Assembly: GCA_038209775.1 (NCBI GenBank)
Contig: JBBQXK010000019.1
Location: forward strand, 1 to 64,000
DNA from: JBBQXK01 sp038209775
GTDB lineage: Bacteria > Pseudomonadota > Alphaproteobacteria > Rhodobacterales > Rhodobacteraceae
DNA length: 64,000 nucleotides
Direction of reading: 5' to 3'
A program made the position numbers and the translations under genes. Shown in pieces: positions 50,791-59,721 of this stretch (within the stretch, counting starts at the first letter, position 1; every line of letters begins with the position of its first letter). The notes below the pieces were generated by a model. That model saw only the letters and a program-made list of their open reading frames with translations, was not told the DNA's origin and did not search any database.

Positions 50791-52416
50791 ATGGCACTCA
50801 ACCTCACGATGAACTCGCAGCGCGAAGAGCTGAAGCCGCGCATCACTGTCTTTGGTGTCGGCGGCGCCGGCGGCAATGCCGTCAACAACATGATCGACAA
50901 GAACCTTGAGGGGGTCGAGTTTGTCGTGGCCAACACCGACGCGCAGGCGCTGCAACAGTCGCGCGCCAATGCAACGATCCAGATGGGTCTGAAGGTGACC
51001 GAGGGTCTGGGTGCGGGTGCCAAGCCTGCGATTGGTGCAGCGGCAGCCGAGGAATCGATCGAGATGATCGTCGATCATCTGGCCGGCGCGCACATGTGCT
51101 TCATCACCGCGGGCATGGGCGGCGGCACCGGCACGGGTGCGGCCCCGATCATCGCGCAGGCAGCGCGCGAATTGGGTGTGCTGACCGTGGGCGTGGTCAC
51201 CAAGCCCTTTCAGTTCGAGGGTGCCAAGCGGATGAAACAGGCCGAGCAGGGCATCGAGGCGCTGCAGAAGGTCGTCGATACCCTCATCATCATCCCGAAC
51301 CAGAACCTGTTCCGGCTGGCCAACGAACGCACCACCTTTACCGAAGCCTTCGCGATGGCCGACGATGTGCTGTACCAGGGCGTCAAGGGCGTGACCGACC
51401 TGATGGTGCGCCCCGGCCTCATCAACCTTGATTTCGCCGACGTGCGCGCAGTGATGGACGAGATGGGCAAGGCGATGATGGGCACGGGCGAGGCGGATGG
51501 CCCGGAACGCGCCGTGCAGGCGGCGGAAAAGGCGATTGCCAACCCGCTGCTGGACGAGATTTCGTTGCATGGCGCCAAGGGTGTTCTCATCAACATCACC
51601 GGCGGTTATGACCTGACGCTGTTCGAACTGGACGAGGCTGCGAACATCATCCGCGAAAAGGTCGATCCTGACGCGAACATCATCGTAGGCTCGACGCTGG
51701 ACACCACGATGGAGGGGCGGCTGCGTGTGTCTGTGGTCGCCACGGGCATCGACGCATCGGCGGCGAACCGGGCCGACACGCCGGTCACGCGCCGCAGCAT
51801 GGCAACCCCGTTGCAGGCCTTTGTCGCACCCGAACCGCGCCGCGAAGTGCCGCTGACAGTGCAGGTCACGCCGGTTCCCGTCGCCGCACCCGTGCAGATG
51901 CCCGAAGCCGACATGTTCGATGCGGTCGAGGATATGGCCGAAGTGGCTTATGACGAGGCCGCGACGGCAGACCAATTGCCGCTTCCGGTCTATCGCCCCC
52001 AACCCCCCGCCCAACCTGCGCCGCCCGTAGCCCGCGCGCGCACAGCCGAAGATGCGGCGACGGGTTTTGTTGCACCTCGTCCCCGCGCCGCCGGCACCCC
52101 GTCGCCCGAGGCGCTTGCGCGTCTGCAGGCGGCAGTCAGCCGGGCCCCGACGCAGCGACCCGCGGTCGCTGCCGCGGCACCCGCTGCGGCCAAGCCCGCG
52201 CCCGAGCGTCCGCGCTTTGGCATAGGTTCGCTCATCAACCGGATGGCGGGTCACATGACCGACGCCCCGGCCGAACGCGCAGCCCCGGCCGAACGCGCGG
52301 CCCCCCCGGCCGCGCGCCAGCAGCCCCCTGTCACCCATTATGACGATGAGCCGGAAATGGGTGCCGATCAGGAGCGCATCGAGATTCCCGCATTCCTGCG
52401 CCGCCAGGCCAACTGA
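50791..52416 (+). CDS. ftsZ: Cell division protein FtsZ
   Basis: The tubulin-like GTPase that forms the division ring. The GTPase domain (about 1-320) has GVGGAGGNAVNNMI, the tubulin signature GGGTGTGAAP, and the T7 catalytic loop NLDFADVRAVM. A very long proline/alanine-rich, disordered C-terminal linker follows (about residues 330-525), which makes the protein 541 residues, as in other Rhodobacterales. The conserved C-terminal peptide that binds FtsA is near the end (IEIPAFLRRQAN). A strong terminator follows. Confidence 0.97.
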   Translation: MALNLTMNSQREELKPRITVFGVGGAGGNAVNNMIDKNLEGVEFVVANTDAQALQQSRANATIQMGLKVTEGLGAGAKPAIGAAAAEESIEMIVDHLAGAHMCFITAGMGGGTGTGAAPIIAQAARELGVLTVGVVTKPFQFEGAKRMKQAEQGIEALQKVVDTLIIIPNQNLFRLANERTTFTEAFAMADDVLYQGVKGVTDLMVRPGLINLDFADVRAVMDEMGKAMMGTGEADGPERAVQAAEKAIANPLLDEISLHGAKGVLINITGGYDLTLFELDEAANIIREKVDPDANIIVGSTLDTTMEGRLRVSVVATGIDASAANRADTPVTRRSMATPLQAFVAPEPRREVPLTVQVTPVPVAAPVQMPEADMFDAVEDMAEVAYDEAATADQLPLPVYRPQPPAQPAPPVARARTAEDAATGFVAPRPRAAGTPSPEALARLQAAVSRAPTQRPAVAAAAPAAAKPAPERPRFGIGSLINRMAGHMTDAPAERAAPAERAAPPAARQQPPVTHYDDEPEMGADQERIEIPAFLRRQAN

Positions 52417-52438
52417 AGCCCTGCAACACACCTTTGCG

Positions 52439-52463
52439 AAAGGCCCGCAATGCGGGCCTTTTT
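52439..52463 (+). terminator. Intrinsic terminator after ftsZ
   Basis: AAAGGCCCG and CGGGCCTTT form a nine-base stem with a CAATG loop, followed by further Ts. This is the clearest terminator in the window and ends the ftsW-ftsZ run, 23 bp after the ftsZ stop. Confidence 0.9.
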
Positions 52464-52603
52464 GCATTTCATGGCAATGGGTTACCGAACGACATCTCGC
52501 TGTTACATCGCGTCACAAAGAGTGAGTTGTCCCGATGCCCGCCAGTCCTTACTTAAAATTTGCAAGAACCCGGTTTGATGCCGGGGCGGTGGCGGGGAAG
52601 TCG

Positions 52604-53524
52604 GTGCAGAACACGCTCAAATCAGCGGTGACCTTTCAGGGCGCGGGGCTTCATTCAGGCCGTCCGGTCCGCATGGTCGTGCGTCCTGCTTCGGCCGATT
52701 ATGGCATCTGGTTCCGCCGGGTCGACCTTGCATCGGGTGATCCGATGGTCGCGGCCCGCTGGGATGCGGTCGTGCCATCGAAACTGTGCACGCAGGTCGC
52801 CAATGACAAGGGCACTGACGTGTCCACTATCGAGCATCTGATGGCCGCCTTTGCCGGCTGCGGCATCCACAATGCGCTGGTCGAAATCGACGGACCGGAA
52901 GTGCCGATCCTTGACGGATCAAGCGTGCCTTTCGTTTCAGGCTTTCTGCGCAGCGGCCTGCGCCCGCAATCGGCCCCGGTCCGCGCCATCCGTATCCTGG
53001 CCCCCGTCGAAGTGCGCGAGGGTGAGGCCATGGCCCGGCTGGAACCGTCGGACATGCTGGAAATCGCGTTCCGAATCGACTTTGACGATGCCGCCATCGG
53101 CAGCCAGGAAAAGCGTCTGAACATGGCCAACGGCACCTTCGTGCGCGAGTTGTCCGACAGCCGCACCTTCTGCCGCGAGGCGGATGTGGTGGCAATGCGG
53201 GCCAACGGGCTGGCCCTGGGCGGTACTTACGAGAATGCCGTGGTGTTCGACGGCGACCGGGTTCTGTCGCCGGGCGGCCTGCGCCATGATGACGAACCCG
53301 TGCGCCACAAGATGCTGGATGCCTTGGGCGATCTGGCGCTGGCCGGGGGGCCGGTGCTGGGCCGCTACACCGGCCTGCGCGCGGGGCATGCGTTGACCAA
53401 CCGCCTGCTCAGGGCATTGTTCGCGCGCCCGGACGCGTTCGAGATGGTCGATTGCGGCTTTCCGATGGGGCAGAAGCTTCCCGGTGTTGGTGTCTTGCGC
53501 AGCGACGTCCCCGAACACGCCTGA
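52604..53524 (+). CDS. lpxC: UDP-3-O-acyl-N-acetylglucosamine deacetylase
   Basis: LpxC carries out the first committed step of lipid A synthesis, a zinc-dependent deacetylation. The 306-residue protein has the opening QNTLKSAVTFQGAGLHSGRP, the zinc histidine in STIEHLMAAF, and the C-terminal RHDDEPVRHKMLDALGDLALAG with the second histidine and aspartate. GTG 52604 (behind GGGGAAG) gives the family's standard length. An in-frame ATG at 52535 would add 23 residues encoded by AT-rich DNA (TTACTTAAAATTTGC) that looks like promoter. It has its own transcription unit after the ftsZ terminator. Confidence 0.93.
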   Translation: MQNTLKSAVTFQGAGLHSGRPVRMVVRPASADYGIWFRRVDLASGDPMVAARWDAVVPSKLCTQVANDKGTDVSTIEHLMAAFAGCGIHNALVEIDGPEVPILDGSSVPFVSGFLRSGLRPQSAPVRAIRILAPVEVREGEAMARLEPSDMLEIAFRIDFDDAAIGSQEKRLNMANGTFVRELSDSRTFCREADVVAMRANGLALGGTYENAVVFDGDRVLSPGGLRHDDEPVRHKMLDALGDLALAGGPVLGRYTGLRAGHALTNRLLRALFARPDAFEMVDCGFPMGQKLPGVGVLRSDVPEHA

Positions 53525-53636
53525 TTGATCGTCGCGCGTACCGAAAGGCGTTTTGCGCCCCGGATTTTTCTGTGCTAGGACGAACACGACCCGGCGGCAA
53601 ACGGCGGGCAGGCAGGTCAGACGAGGTAGTCGGAAG

Positions 53637-54482
53637 ATGGCAGTCGGCAAGGCGGGCGCACGGGGTCTGTGTACGGCGCTCATCGTTCTGACGCTTGCAG
53701 GCTGCGGTGCCCTGCGGCAGCGTGACGAGGCGCCACTGGATGACCTGAGCGCCGAGGATATCTTTCGCAAGGGCGAAGTGGCGCTTGAAACCGACCGCAA
53801 ACCGGACGAGGCGATTCGCCTGTTCTCCGAGGTTGAGCGGCTTTATCCCTATTCCGCCTATGCCAAGCGCGCGCTGATCATGCAGGCCTTTGCCCAGCAC
53901 AAGGGCCGCGATTACGAAGACGCCCGCGCATCGGCGCAGCGGTTCCTTGAATTCTATCCGGGGGATGAGGATGCGGCCTATGCAACCTATCTGCTGGCGC
54001 TGTCCTATTACGACCAGATCGACGAAGTGGGCCGTGACCAGGGCCTGACCTTTCAGGCGCTGCAGGGCCTTCGCAAGGTGATCGAGGACTATCCCGACAG
54101 CGACTATACCCGCTCGGCCATGCTCAAGTTCGACCTCGCGTTCGACCATCTGGCGGCCAAGGAAATGGAGATCGGGCGCTATTACCTCAAGCGCGGGCAT
54201 TATACAGCGGCGATCAACCGGTTCCGCGTGGTTGTATCCGACTTCCAGACCACCACCCACACCGCCGAGGCGCTGCACCGTCTGGTTGAGGCCTATCTGG
54301 CGCTTGGCCTCACGGATGAGGCGCAGACGGCAGGGGCGATTCTGGGCTTCAACTATCAGGCCAGCCCGTTCTACGACGACAGCTATCGCCTGTTGACCGG
54401 GCGCGGCCTGACGCTGGAGGCCAAGGGTGACGGCTGGCTGGCCGCGATCTACCGGCAGGTGATCCGCGGCGAGTGGTTGTGA
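53637..54482 (+). CDS. bamD: Outer-membrane assembly lipoprotein BamD
   Basis: A 281-residue lipoprotein of the BAM complex. The signal peptide with lipobox is ALIVLTLAGCGAL (cysteine is the lipid-bearing residue). The mature part consists of TPR-like helical repeats (FRKGEVALETDRKPDEAIRLFSEVERLYPYSAYAKRALIM and repeats after it). ATG 53637 begins the signal peptide. Position between lpxC and recN is conserved in alphaproteobacteria. The gap to lpxC is 112 bp and to recN 69 bp. Confidence 0.93.
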   Translation: MAVGKAGARGLCTALIVLTLAGCGALRQRDEAPLDDLSAEDIFRKGEVALETDRKPDEAIRLFSEVERLYPYSAYAKRALIMQAFAQHKGRDYEDARASAQRFLEFYPGDEDAAYATYLLALSYYDQIDEVGRDQGLTFQALQGLRKVIEDYPDSDYTRSAMLKFDLAFDHLAAKEMEIGRYYLKRGHYTAAINRFRVVVSDFQTTTHTAEALHRLVEAYLALGLTDEAQTAGAILGFNYQASPFYDDSYRLLTGRGLTLEAKGDGWLAAIYRQVIRGEWL

Positions 54483-54551
54483 ACGGGGTCTGCCACGCCT
54501 GCCCACCCGGCGTAGGGTGCGCTTTCATGGCACACCGCGCAGGCCGCTGAC

Positions 54552-56195
54552 ATGCTGCGCAGCTTGTCGATCCGCGACATTCTTATCATCGACAGGCTGG
54601 ATCTTGCGTTTCAACCGGGGCTGAACGTGCTGACCGGCGAAACCGGAGCGGGCAAGTCGATCCTCCTCGATGCGCTCGGGCTGGTTCTGGGGTGGCGCGG
54701 GCGGGCCGATCTGGTGCGCACAGGTGCGGCGCAGGGCGAAGTGACGGCCGAGTTTTCCCTGACCCCGGATCATGCCGCCCGCCTTGTGCTGGCCGAGGCC
54801 GGTCTGCCCGCCGATGACACGCTGATCCTGCGCCGGGTCAGCACCCCCGACGGCCGCAAGCAGGCCTATGTGAACGACCGCCGTGCCGGGGGCGAGGTCC
54901 TGCGCGCCCTGTCCGATACGCTTGTGGAACTGCATGGTCAGCAGGACGACGGCGGCCTTCTGAACCCGCGCGGGCACCGGGCGATGCTGGACACCTTTGG
55001 CGGGTACGACCTTGGCCCTCTTCGCGGCGCATGGACGTCAATGGCGCGCGCTGCCCGCGCTGTGGCCGACGCCGAGGCGGCCCTTGCTGCGGCACGTGCC
55101 GAGGAGGAATTCCTGCGCCACGCCGTGGCCGAACTTGACCGCCTTGACCCCCAGCCCGGCGAGGATGCTACCCTTGACACCCGCCGCCGCAGCATGCAGG
55201 CCGCCGCCCGCATTCAGGGTGACGTGACGCGCGCCCAAAAGGCCCTGTCCGATCAGGGGGCCGAGGGGCAGATGACCGATGCCCTGCGCTGGCTGGAAGG
55301 GGCCGCCGACCGCGCCGAGGGTCGGCTTGCGCCGGCCCTTGCCGCCCTTTCCCGCGCCCTGATCGAGTTGCACGAGGCGCAGGGCGGCGTGGAAGACGCC
55401 ATGTCAGCGCTTGCTTTCGACCCGCATGTCCTTGAAACGCTTGAGGAACGCCTGTTTGCGATCCGCGCGCTTGCGCGCAAGCATGGGGTAGCAGCCGACA
55501 ATCTGGGTTCTTTCGCCGACACCCTCCGGTCACGGCTGGCGGCGCTTGACGGGGGGGCCGCGTCGCTGGCCGGGTTACTGCGCGTGCAGGCCGAAGCGGG
55601 GGTTGCTTTTCGCGCCGAGGCGGGCCGCATCCGTGACTTGCGCGCGGCTGCAGCGGTCCGGCTGGACGCGGCTATGGCGGGGGAACTGGCCCCCCTCAAG
55701 ATGGAACGCGCCGTCTTTACCACCGCCATCACACCCGCCGACCCCGGCCCCGATGGGACCGAGACGGTGACCTTTACCGTCGCCACCAACCCCGGCACCC
55801 CACCCGGCCCCCTGAACCGCATCGCCTCGGGCGGTGAATTGTCGCGGTTCCTCTTGGCGCTCAAGGTCTGTCTGACCGGCCAGACACCCGGCGTCACGAT
55901 GATCTTTGACGAGATTGACCGGGGTGTGGGCGGGGCCACGGCGGCGGCGGTGGGGCGCCGGTTGCAGGTGCTGGCATCGCAGGGGCAGGTTCTGGTGGTG
56001 ACGCACTCGCCCCAGGTGGCGGCGATGGGCGCGCATCACTGGCGCGTGGAAAAGCGGGTTGAAGGCGGGCAAACCCTTTCAACCGTTACACATTTGGGGG
56101 CCGACGAGCGGGTGGAAGAGATTGCGCGCATGCTGGCCGGAGATCGCGTGACCGAGGCTGCACGGGCGGCGGCGGTGTCGTTGCTGGCGGTCTGA
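54552..56195 (+). CDS. recN: DNA repair protein RecN
   Basis: A 547-residue SMC-like ATPase that acts in double-strand break repair. Walker A is GETGAGKSILLDAL near residue 30; a long coiled coil (about 155-370) interrupts the ATPase; the signature is RIASGGELSRFLLALK and Walker B is MIFDEIDRGVGG, followed by VVTHSPQVAA. Length and layout are standard. It is the last gene of the + strand run beginning at ftsW, with separate short gaps. Confidence 0.95.
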   Translation: MLRSLSIRDILIIDRLDLAFQPGLNVLTGETGAGKSILLDALGLVLGWRGRADLVRTGAAQGEVTAEFSLTPDHAARLVLAEAGLPADDTLILRRVSTPDGRKQAYVNDRRAGGEVLRALSDTLVELHGQQDDGGLLNPRGHRAMLDTFGGYDLGPLRGAWTSMARAARAVADAEAALAAARAEEEFLRHAVAELDRLDPQPGEDATLDTRRRSMQAAARIQGDVTRAQKALSDQGAEGQMTDALRWLEGAADRAEGRLAPALAALSRALIELHEAQGGVEDAMSALAFDPHVLETLEERLFAIRALARKHGVAADNLGSFADTLRSRLAALDGGAASLAGLLRVQAEAGVAFRAEAGRIRDLRAAAAVRLDAAMAGELAPLKMERAVFTTAITPADPGPDGTETVTFTVATNPGTPPGPLNRIASGGELSRFLLALKVCLTGQTPGVTMIFDEIDRGVGGATAAAVGRRLQVLASQGQVLVVTHSPQVAAMGAHHWRVEKRVEGGQTLSTVTHLGADERVEEIARMLAGDRVTEAARAAAVSLLAV

Positions 56196-56206
56196 CGTTT
56201 GCACTT

Positions 56207-56254
56207 GCTGCATGGCAGCATCCCGGTTGCGACCCTAGCGCGCTGCATTGCAGC
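56207..56254 (+). promoter_or_regulatory. Two PhaR-like palindromes
   Basis: GCTGCATGGCAGC (56207-56219) and GCTGCATTGCAGC (56242-56254), each followed by ATCC, 35 bp apart. Both contain CTGC-N3-GCAG, the site described for PhaR, the repressor of phasin and polyhydroxyalkanoate genes in Paracoccus. They lie 60-110 bp before a small gene. Confidence 0.6.
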
Positions 56255-56316
56255 ATCCTATCTTTTGCTCAATGGCCCGGCAATTGCCTTGCCGCCAATG
56301 ACCAAAGGAGAATGCC

Positions 56317-56478
56317 ATGCTCGCTCGTATCACCTCTGCCCTGCGCAGCTTCAACCTGCCCAGCATCGCCGAAGTCGAGCGTGACTATCTGAACGCCTCC
56401 GTGTCGCGCGTCGATCTGGAGCGTCGGATGCGCGAAGTCGATGGCGGGATGTTCCGCCGGTCGATGTTCGACATGTAA
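56317..56478 (+). CDS. Small DUF3563-like protein
   Basis: A 53-residue protein behind a strong ribosome site (AAAGGAGAA). Sequence features: a short amphipathic N-terminus (MLARITSALRSFNLPS), an acidic turn (IAEVERDYLNASVSRVDLERRMREV) and a methionine/arginine-rich end (GGMFRRSMFDM). The middle YLNxSVxxxDLExRxRE pattern resembles small DUF3563/DUF1127-type proteins of proteobacteria, function unknown. The ATG at 56312 is in another frame and is ignored. The upstream double PhaR-like site suggests that it responds to carbon storage state. Confidence 0.7.
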   Translation: MLARITSALRSFNLPSIAEVERDYLNASVSRVDLERRMREVDGGMFRRSMFDM

Positions 56479-56481
56479 GGG

Positions 56482-57855
56482 TCAGACCGGGGGCACCAGT
56501 TTCCCCGGGTTCATCAGGCGCATCGGGTCCAGCGCACGTTTGACCGCCCCCATCACCTGCCACCCCTCGCCATGCTCGGCCTGCATCAGGCCGAGCTTGC
56601 CCAGGCCAACCCCGTGTTCCCCGGTGATCGTGCCGCCAAGCGCCAGCGCGCGTTCGGCCATGCGCGTGGAAAGGCGTTTCGCCTCAGTCACTTCGGCGGC
56701 GTTGTTACGGTCGACGAGCAGGATCGCATGGAAATTGCCGTCCCCCACATGGCCAAGGATCGGGCCCAGAACCGTGCTGGTTGCAAGGTCGGCGCGGGTA
56801 TCCTCGATCGCCTCGGCTAGGCGTGAGATCGGCACGCAGACATCGGTCACCACCGCCGTGCAACCGGGGCGCAGGGCAAGGCAGGCGTGATAGGCCTGAT
56901 GCCGCATCTTCCACAGCCTTGCGCGGTCTTCGGTGGCGCGCGCCCATTGAAAGCCGGTGCTACCAAATTCGCCGGCAATCTCGCCGAACCGTTCGGCCTG
57001 TTCGGTCACGCTGGCGGGTGAGCCGTGGAATTCAACCATCAGATGCGGGGTTTCGGGCATGTTCTGCCCCCCATGCGCGTTGCAGGCACGGACCGAGGTT
57101 TCATCGAGAAATTCGATGCGGGCCATGGGGATACCCGTCTGGATGGTGGCAATGACGCAGTCCACCGCCGCCGCTGCATCGGGAAAGGCGCAGACGGCGG
57201 CCGATACCGCCTCGGGCTGTCCCTGAAGCCGCAGCGTGATCTCGGTGATAAGGCCAAGTGTGCCTTCCGACCCCACGAAAAGGCCCGTAAGGTCATATCC
57301 TGCCGAAGTTTTCGGGGCGGCGCTGCCGGTGCGGATCACCCGGCCATCAGCCAGAACCACCTCCAGCGCCAGCACATTTGCCCGCATCGTGCCATAACGC
57401 ACCGCCGTCGTGCCCGAGGCGCGGGTGGCGGTCATGCCGCCGAGACTGGCGTTGGCCCCGGGATCGACCGGGAAGAACAGGCCCGTCGCGCGGAGGGCTT
57501 CGTTCAGCCCTTCGCGTGTGAGGCCGGGCTGGACCACTGCGAGCATATCTTCAGAATGGACCGCAAGCACCTGATCCATATGCTGGAAATCGACTGTGAC
57601 GCCGCCTTTGACCGCCAAGGCGTGGCCCTCAAGCGAGGTGCCGGCTCCCCAGCCGACCATCGGTATGCCATGCGCCGAACAGATCCGCGCGATATCCGAC
57701 ACCTCTGCGGTGGTGCGGGGGAAAGCGATGGCGTCGGGGGTGCCGGCGGTGACAAGGGTTTCGGATTGGGCGTGGGCGGCGCGGACCGGGCCTGCGGTTG
57801 ACAGACGCTCACCCAGCAGGGATCGCAGTGCGGACAGGGCCAGGTCAAGCGCCAA
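56482..57855 (-). CDS. FAD-linked oxidase, D-lactate dehydrogenase (cytochrome) type
   Basis: A 457-residue protein of the same two-domain family as the gene at 14685, but of the DLD (D-lactate dehydrogenase, Dld1-like) branch. FAD binding: VGWGAGTSLEGHALA and FVGSEGTLGLITE; the catalytic end: LGHVGDGNFHAILLVDR and GTITGEHGVGLGK. It probably oxidises D-lactate or a related 2-hydroxyacid, passing electrons to the respiratory chain. It ends 3 bp after the stop of the small gene on the opposite strand, and lies 12 bp after the DUF1638 gene, so the two are likely cotranscribed. Confidence 0.9.
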   Translation of the reverse strand: MALDLALSALRSLLGERLSTAGPVRAAHAQSETLVTAGTPDAIAFPRTTAEVSDIARICSAHGIPMVGWGAGTSLEGHALAVKGGVTVDFQHMDQVLAVHSEDMLAVVQPGLTREGLNEALRATGLFFPVDPGANASLGGMTATRASGTTAVRYGTMRANVLALEVVLADGRVIRTGSAAPKTSAGYDLTGLFVGSEGTLGLITEITLRLQGQPEAVSAAVCAFPDAAAAVDCVIATIQTGIPMARIEFLDETSVRACNAHGGQNMPETPHLMVEFHGSPASVTEQAERFGEIAGEFGSTGFQWARATEDRARLWKMRHQAYHACLALRPGCTAVVTDVCVPISRLAEAIEDTRADLATSTVLGPILGHVGDGNFHAILLVDRNNAAEVTEAKRLSTRMAERALALGGTITGEHGVGLGKLGLMQAEHGEGWQVMGAVKRALDPMRLMNPGKLVPPV

Positions 57856-57867
57856 GGTGTTGTCCTT

Positions 57868-58518
57868 TCAGGGTTTTCCTGCGTGGTCGGCCAGAAACAC
57901 CGCCAGATCGCCATAGCCGGTATAGCGCCGCTCATAGGCCAGACCAAGCCTTGCGGCGCAGTCTTCGGCCTTGGCATCAAGGGCTGGGTCATTGGTCTGG
58001 GCCTGATAGACCAGCTTGGTGTAGTTGCCGAAGTACATGTCGCGCAAGGAGGGGTGGCGGTCGAGGCCCATCGGGCGCCAGACGAAGGCGTCGAACTGGC
58101 GGACGAGGAAATCGGTGAGGTAGAAGGCGGTGAATTCAGTTTCCGTGCGGGGCAGGAAGATGTCGTTGCCTTCAAAAAACGAATAACAATGGGGGCCTTC
58201 GATCATCTCTACCCCCAGTTCCTTGCACTTTTCCAACAATTGGCCGCCTGTGCCGCAATCGGCATAGAGAACGACGATGGTGTCATAGGCTGCCCGGTAC
58301 CGCATGACCGCCTCGGCCACGGCGGGGGTGATGCGGTCGGGCCAGAGGTGCAGGTTGGCGGGCAGGCAGTGCAGGTCAAGATGATCCCACGAATTCAGGG
58401 ACTTGAGTGCCAGAATTTCCCGCGCGAGGGCGCCGCAGGCGAGGATCAGGGTGCGGCCCTGGCCGCTGGCGGCGAGGCCATTTTCGGTCAGCACGGCATC
58501 ATCGGGCAGGGTGGTCAT
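57868..58518 (-). CDS. DUF1638 family protein
   Basis: A 216-residue protein of the DUF1638 family, which recurs in neighbourhoods of corrinoid proteins and methyltransferases. Visible landmarks: LILACGALAREILALK at the start, HCLPANLHLWPDRI, VLYADCGTGGQL, and EMIEGPHCYSFFEGN. Several conserved Cys and His residues suggest a metal or cobalamin-linked role, but no function is established. ATG 58518 overlaps the stop of the small membrane protein gene by four bases. Confidence 0.85.
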   Translation of the reverse strand: MTTLPDDAVLTENGLAASGQGRTLILACGALAREILALKSLNSWDHLDLHCLPANLHLWPDRITPAVAEAVMRYRAAYDTIVVLYADCGTGGQLLEKCKELGVEMIEGPHCYSFFEGNDIFLPRTETEFTAFYLTDFLVRQFDAFVWRPMGLDRHPSLRDMYFGNYTKLVYQAQTNDPALDAKAEDCAARLGLAYERRYTGYGDLAVFLADHAGKP

Positions 58519-58670
58519 TTCCAACGGCGCAGGGCGGGCGCGAGGCTGATCACGAGGGCCAGAAGGCCGAGGGCGACCAGCGGGAAACCTGCCCATGTGG
58601 CCAAAAGGATGGTGGCACCGGCGGCGACGATGACGGCAAGGATCAGGGTGGCGAAGACGGGCAGCGGCAT
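58515..58670 (-). CDS. Small two-helix membrane protein
   Basis: A 51-residue hydrophobic protein (MPLPVFATLILAVIVAAGATILLA, then WAGFPLVALGLLALVISLAPALRRWK) with two predicted helices and a basic end. ATG 58670 gives the natural start; upstream TTG codons would add a basic stretch that overlaps the GTGCAT array spacing. It overlaps the DUF1638 gene. I do not recognise a family. The array of GTGCAT units 43 bp upstream is shared with the DUF2484 gene at 45960, another tiny membrane protein. Confidence 0.65.
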   Translation of the reverse strand: MPLPVFATLILAVIVAAGATILLATWAGFPLVALGLLALVISLAPALRRWK

Positions 58671-58712
58671 TGGCAAACCCCTATAACGGCGCATTCGGTG
58701 CAATTATGGCAC

Positions 58713-58753
58713 ATGCACAACCTATGCACATCCCATGCACAGCACATATGCAT
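58713..58753 (-). promoter_or_regulatory. Inverted copy of the GTGCAT array
   Basis: ATGCAC at 58713, 58724 and 58735 and ATGCAT at 58748: on the minus strand four units with spacing 13-11-11, as at 45895-45935. The spacers are also similar (GGGAT, AGGTT). It lies upstream of the small membrane protein and DUF1638 genes. Confidence 0.55.
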
Positions 58754-58807
58754 CGAAACCGCGCCTGCCAAGTGAACGCTGCACCTGCAGCATAAGGTCA
58801 CCGGAAT

Positions 58808-58832
58808 CAGCCATGCACGCCGTGCATGGCTG
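58808..58832 (-). terminator. Perfect 11-bp hairpin behind the corrinoid protein gene
   Basis: CAGCCATGCAC and GTGCATGGCTG with a three-base loop, 5 bp past the mtbC stop. No T run follows; it may terminate or protect the mtbC message. It contains two more GTGCAT hexamers, part of the local enrichment. Confidence 0.55.
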
Positions 58833-58837
58833 ACGGG

Positions 58838-59536
<699 letters not shown>

Positions 59537-59721
59537 GATGGTTCCTCGGCTTGATGACGTCTGCATGCGGCCTGCCGAAGGGTCGTGCAAGGCGGATTGC
59601 GACGTTCCCGGTCGGAAAATCGGCAGAGTGGGGGAAAGTGCCGGTGTGACAGGCGTTTGAGGCGTGGCGCGGGGTGCATGTTCCTGTTTCGTTCGATGTG
59701 GCCGCGTGCTAGGGTTCCGGC

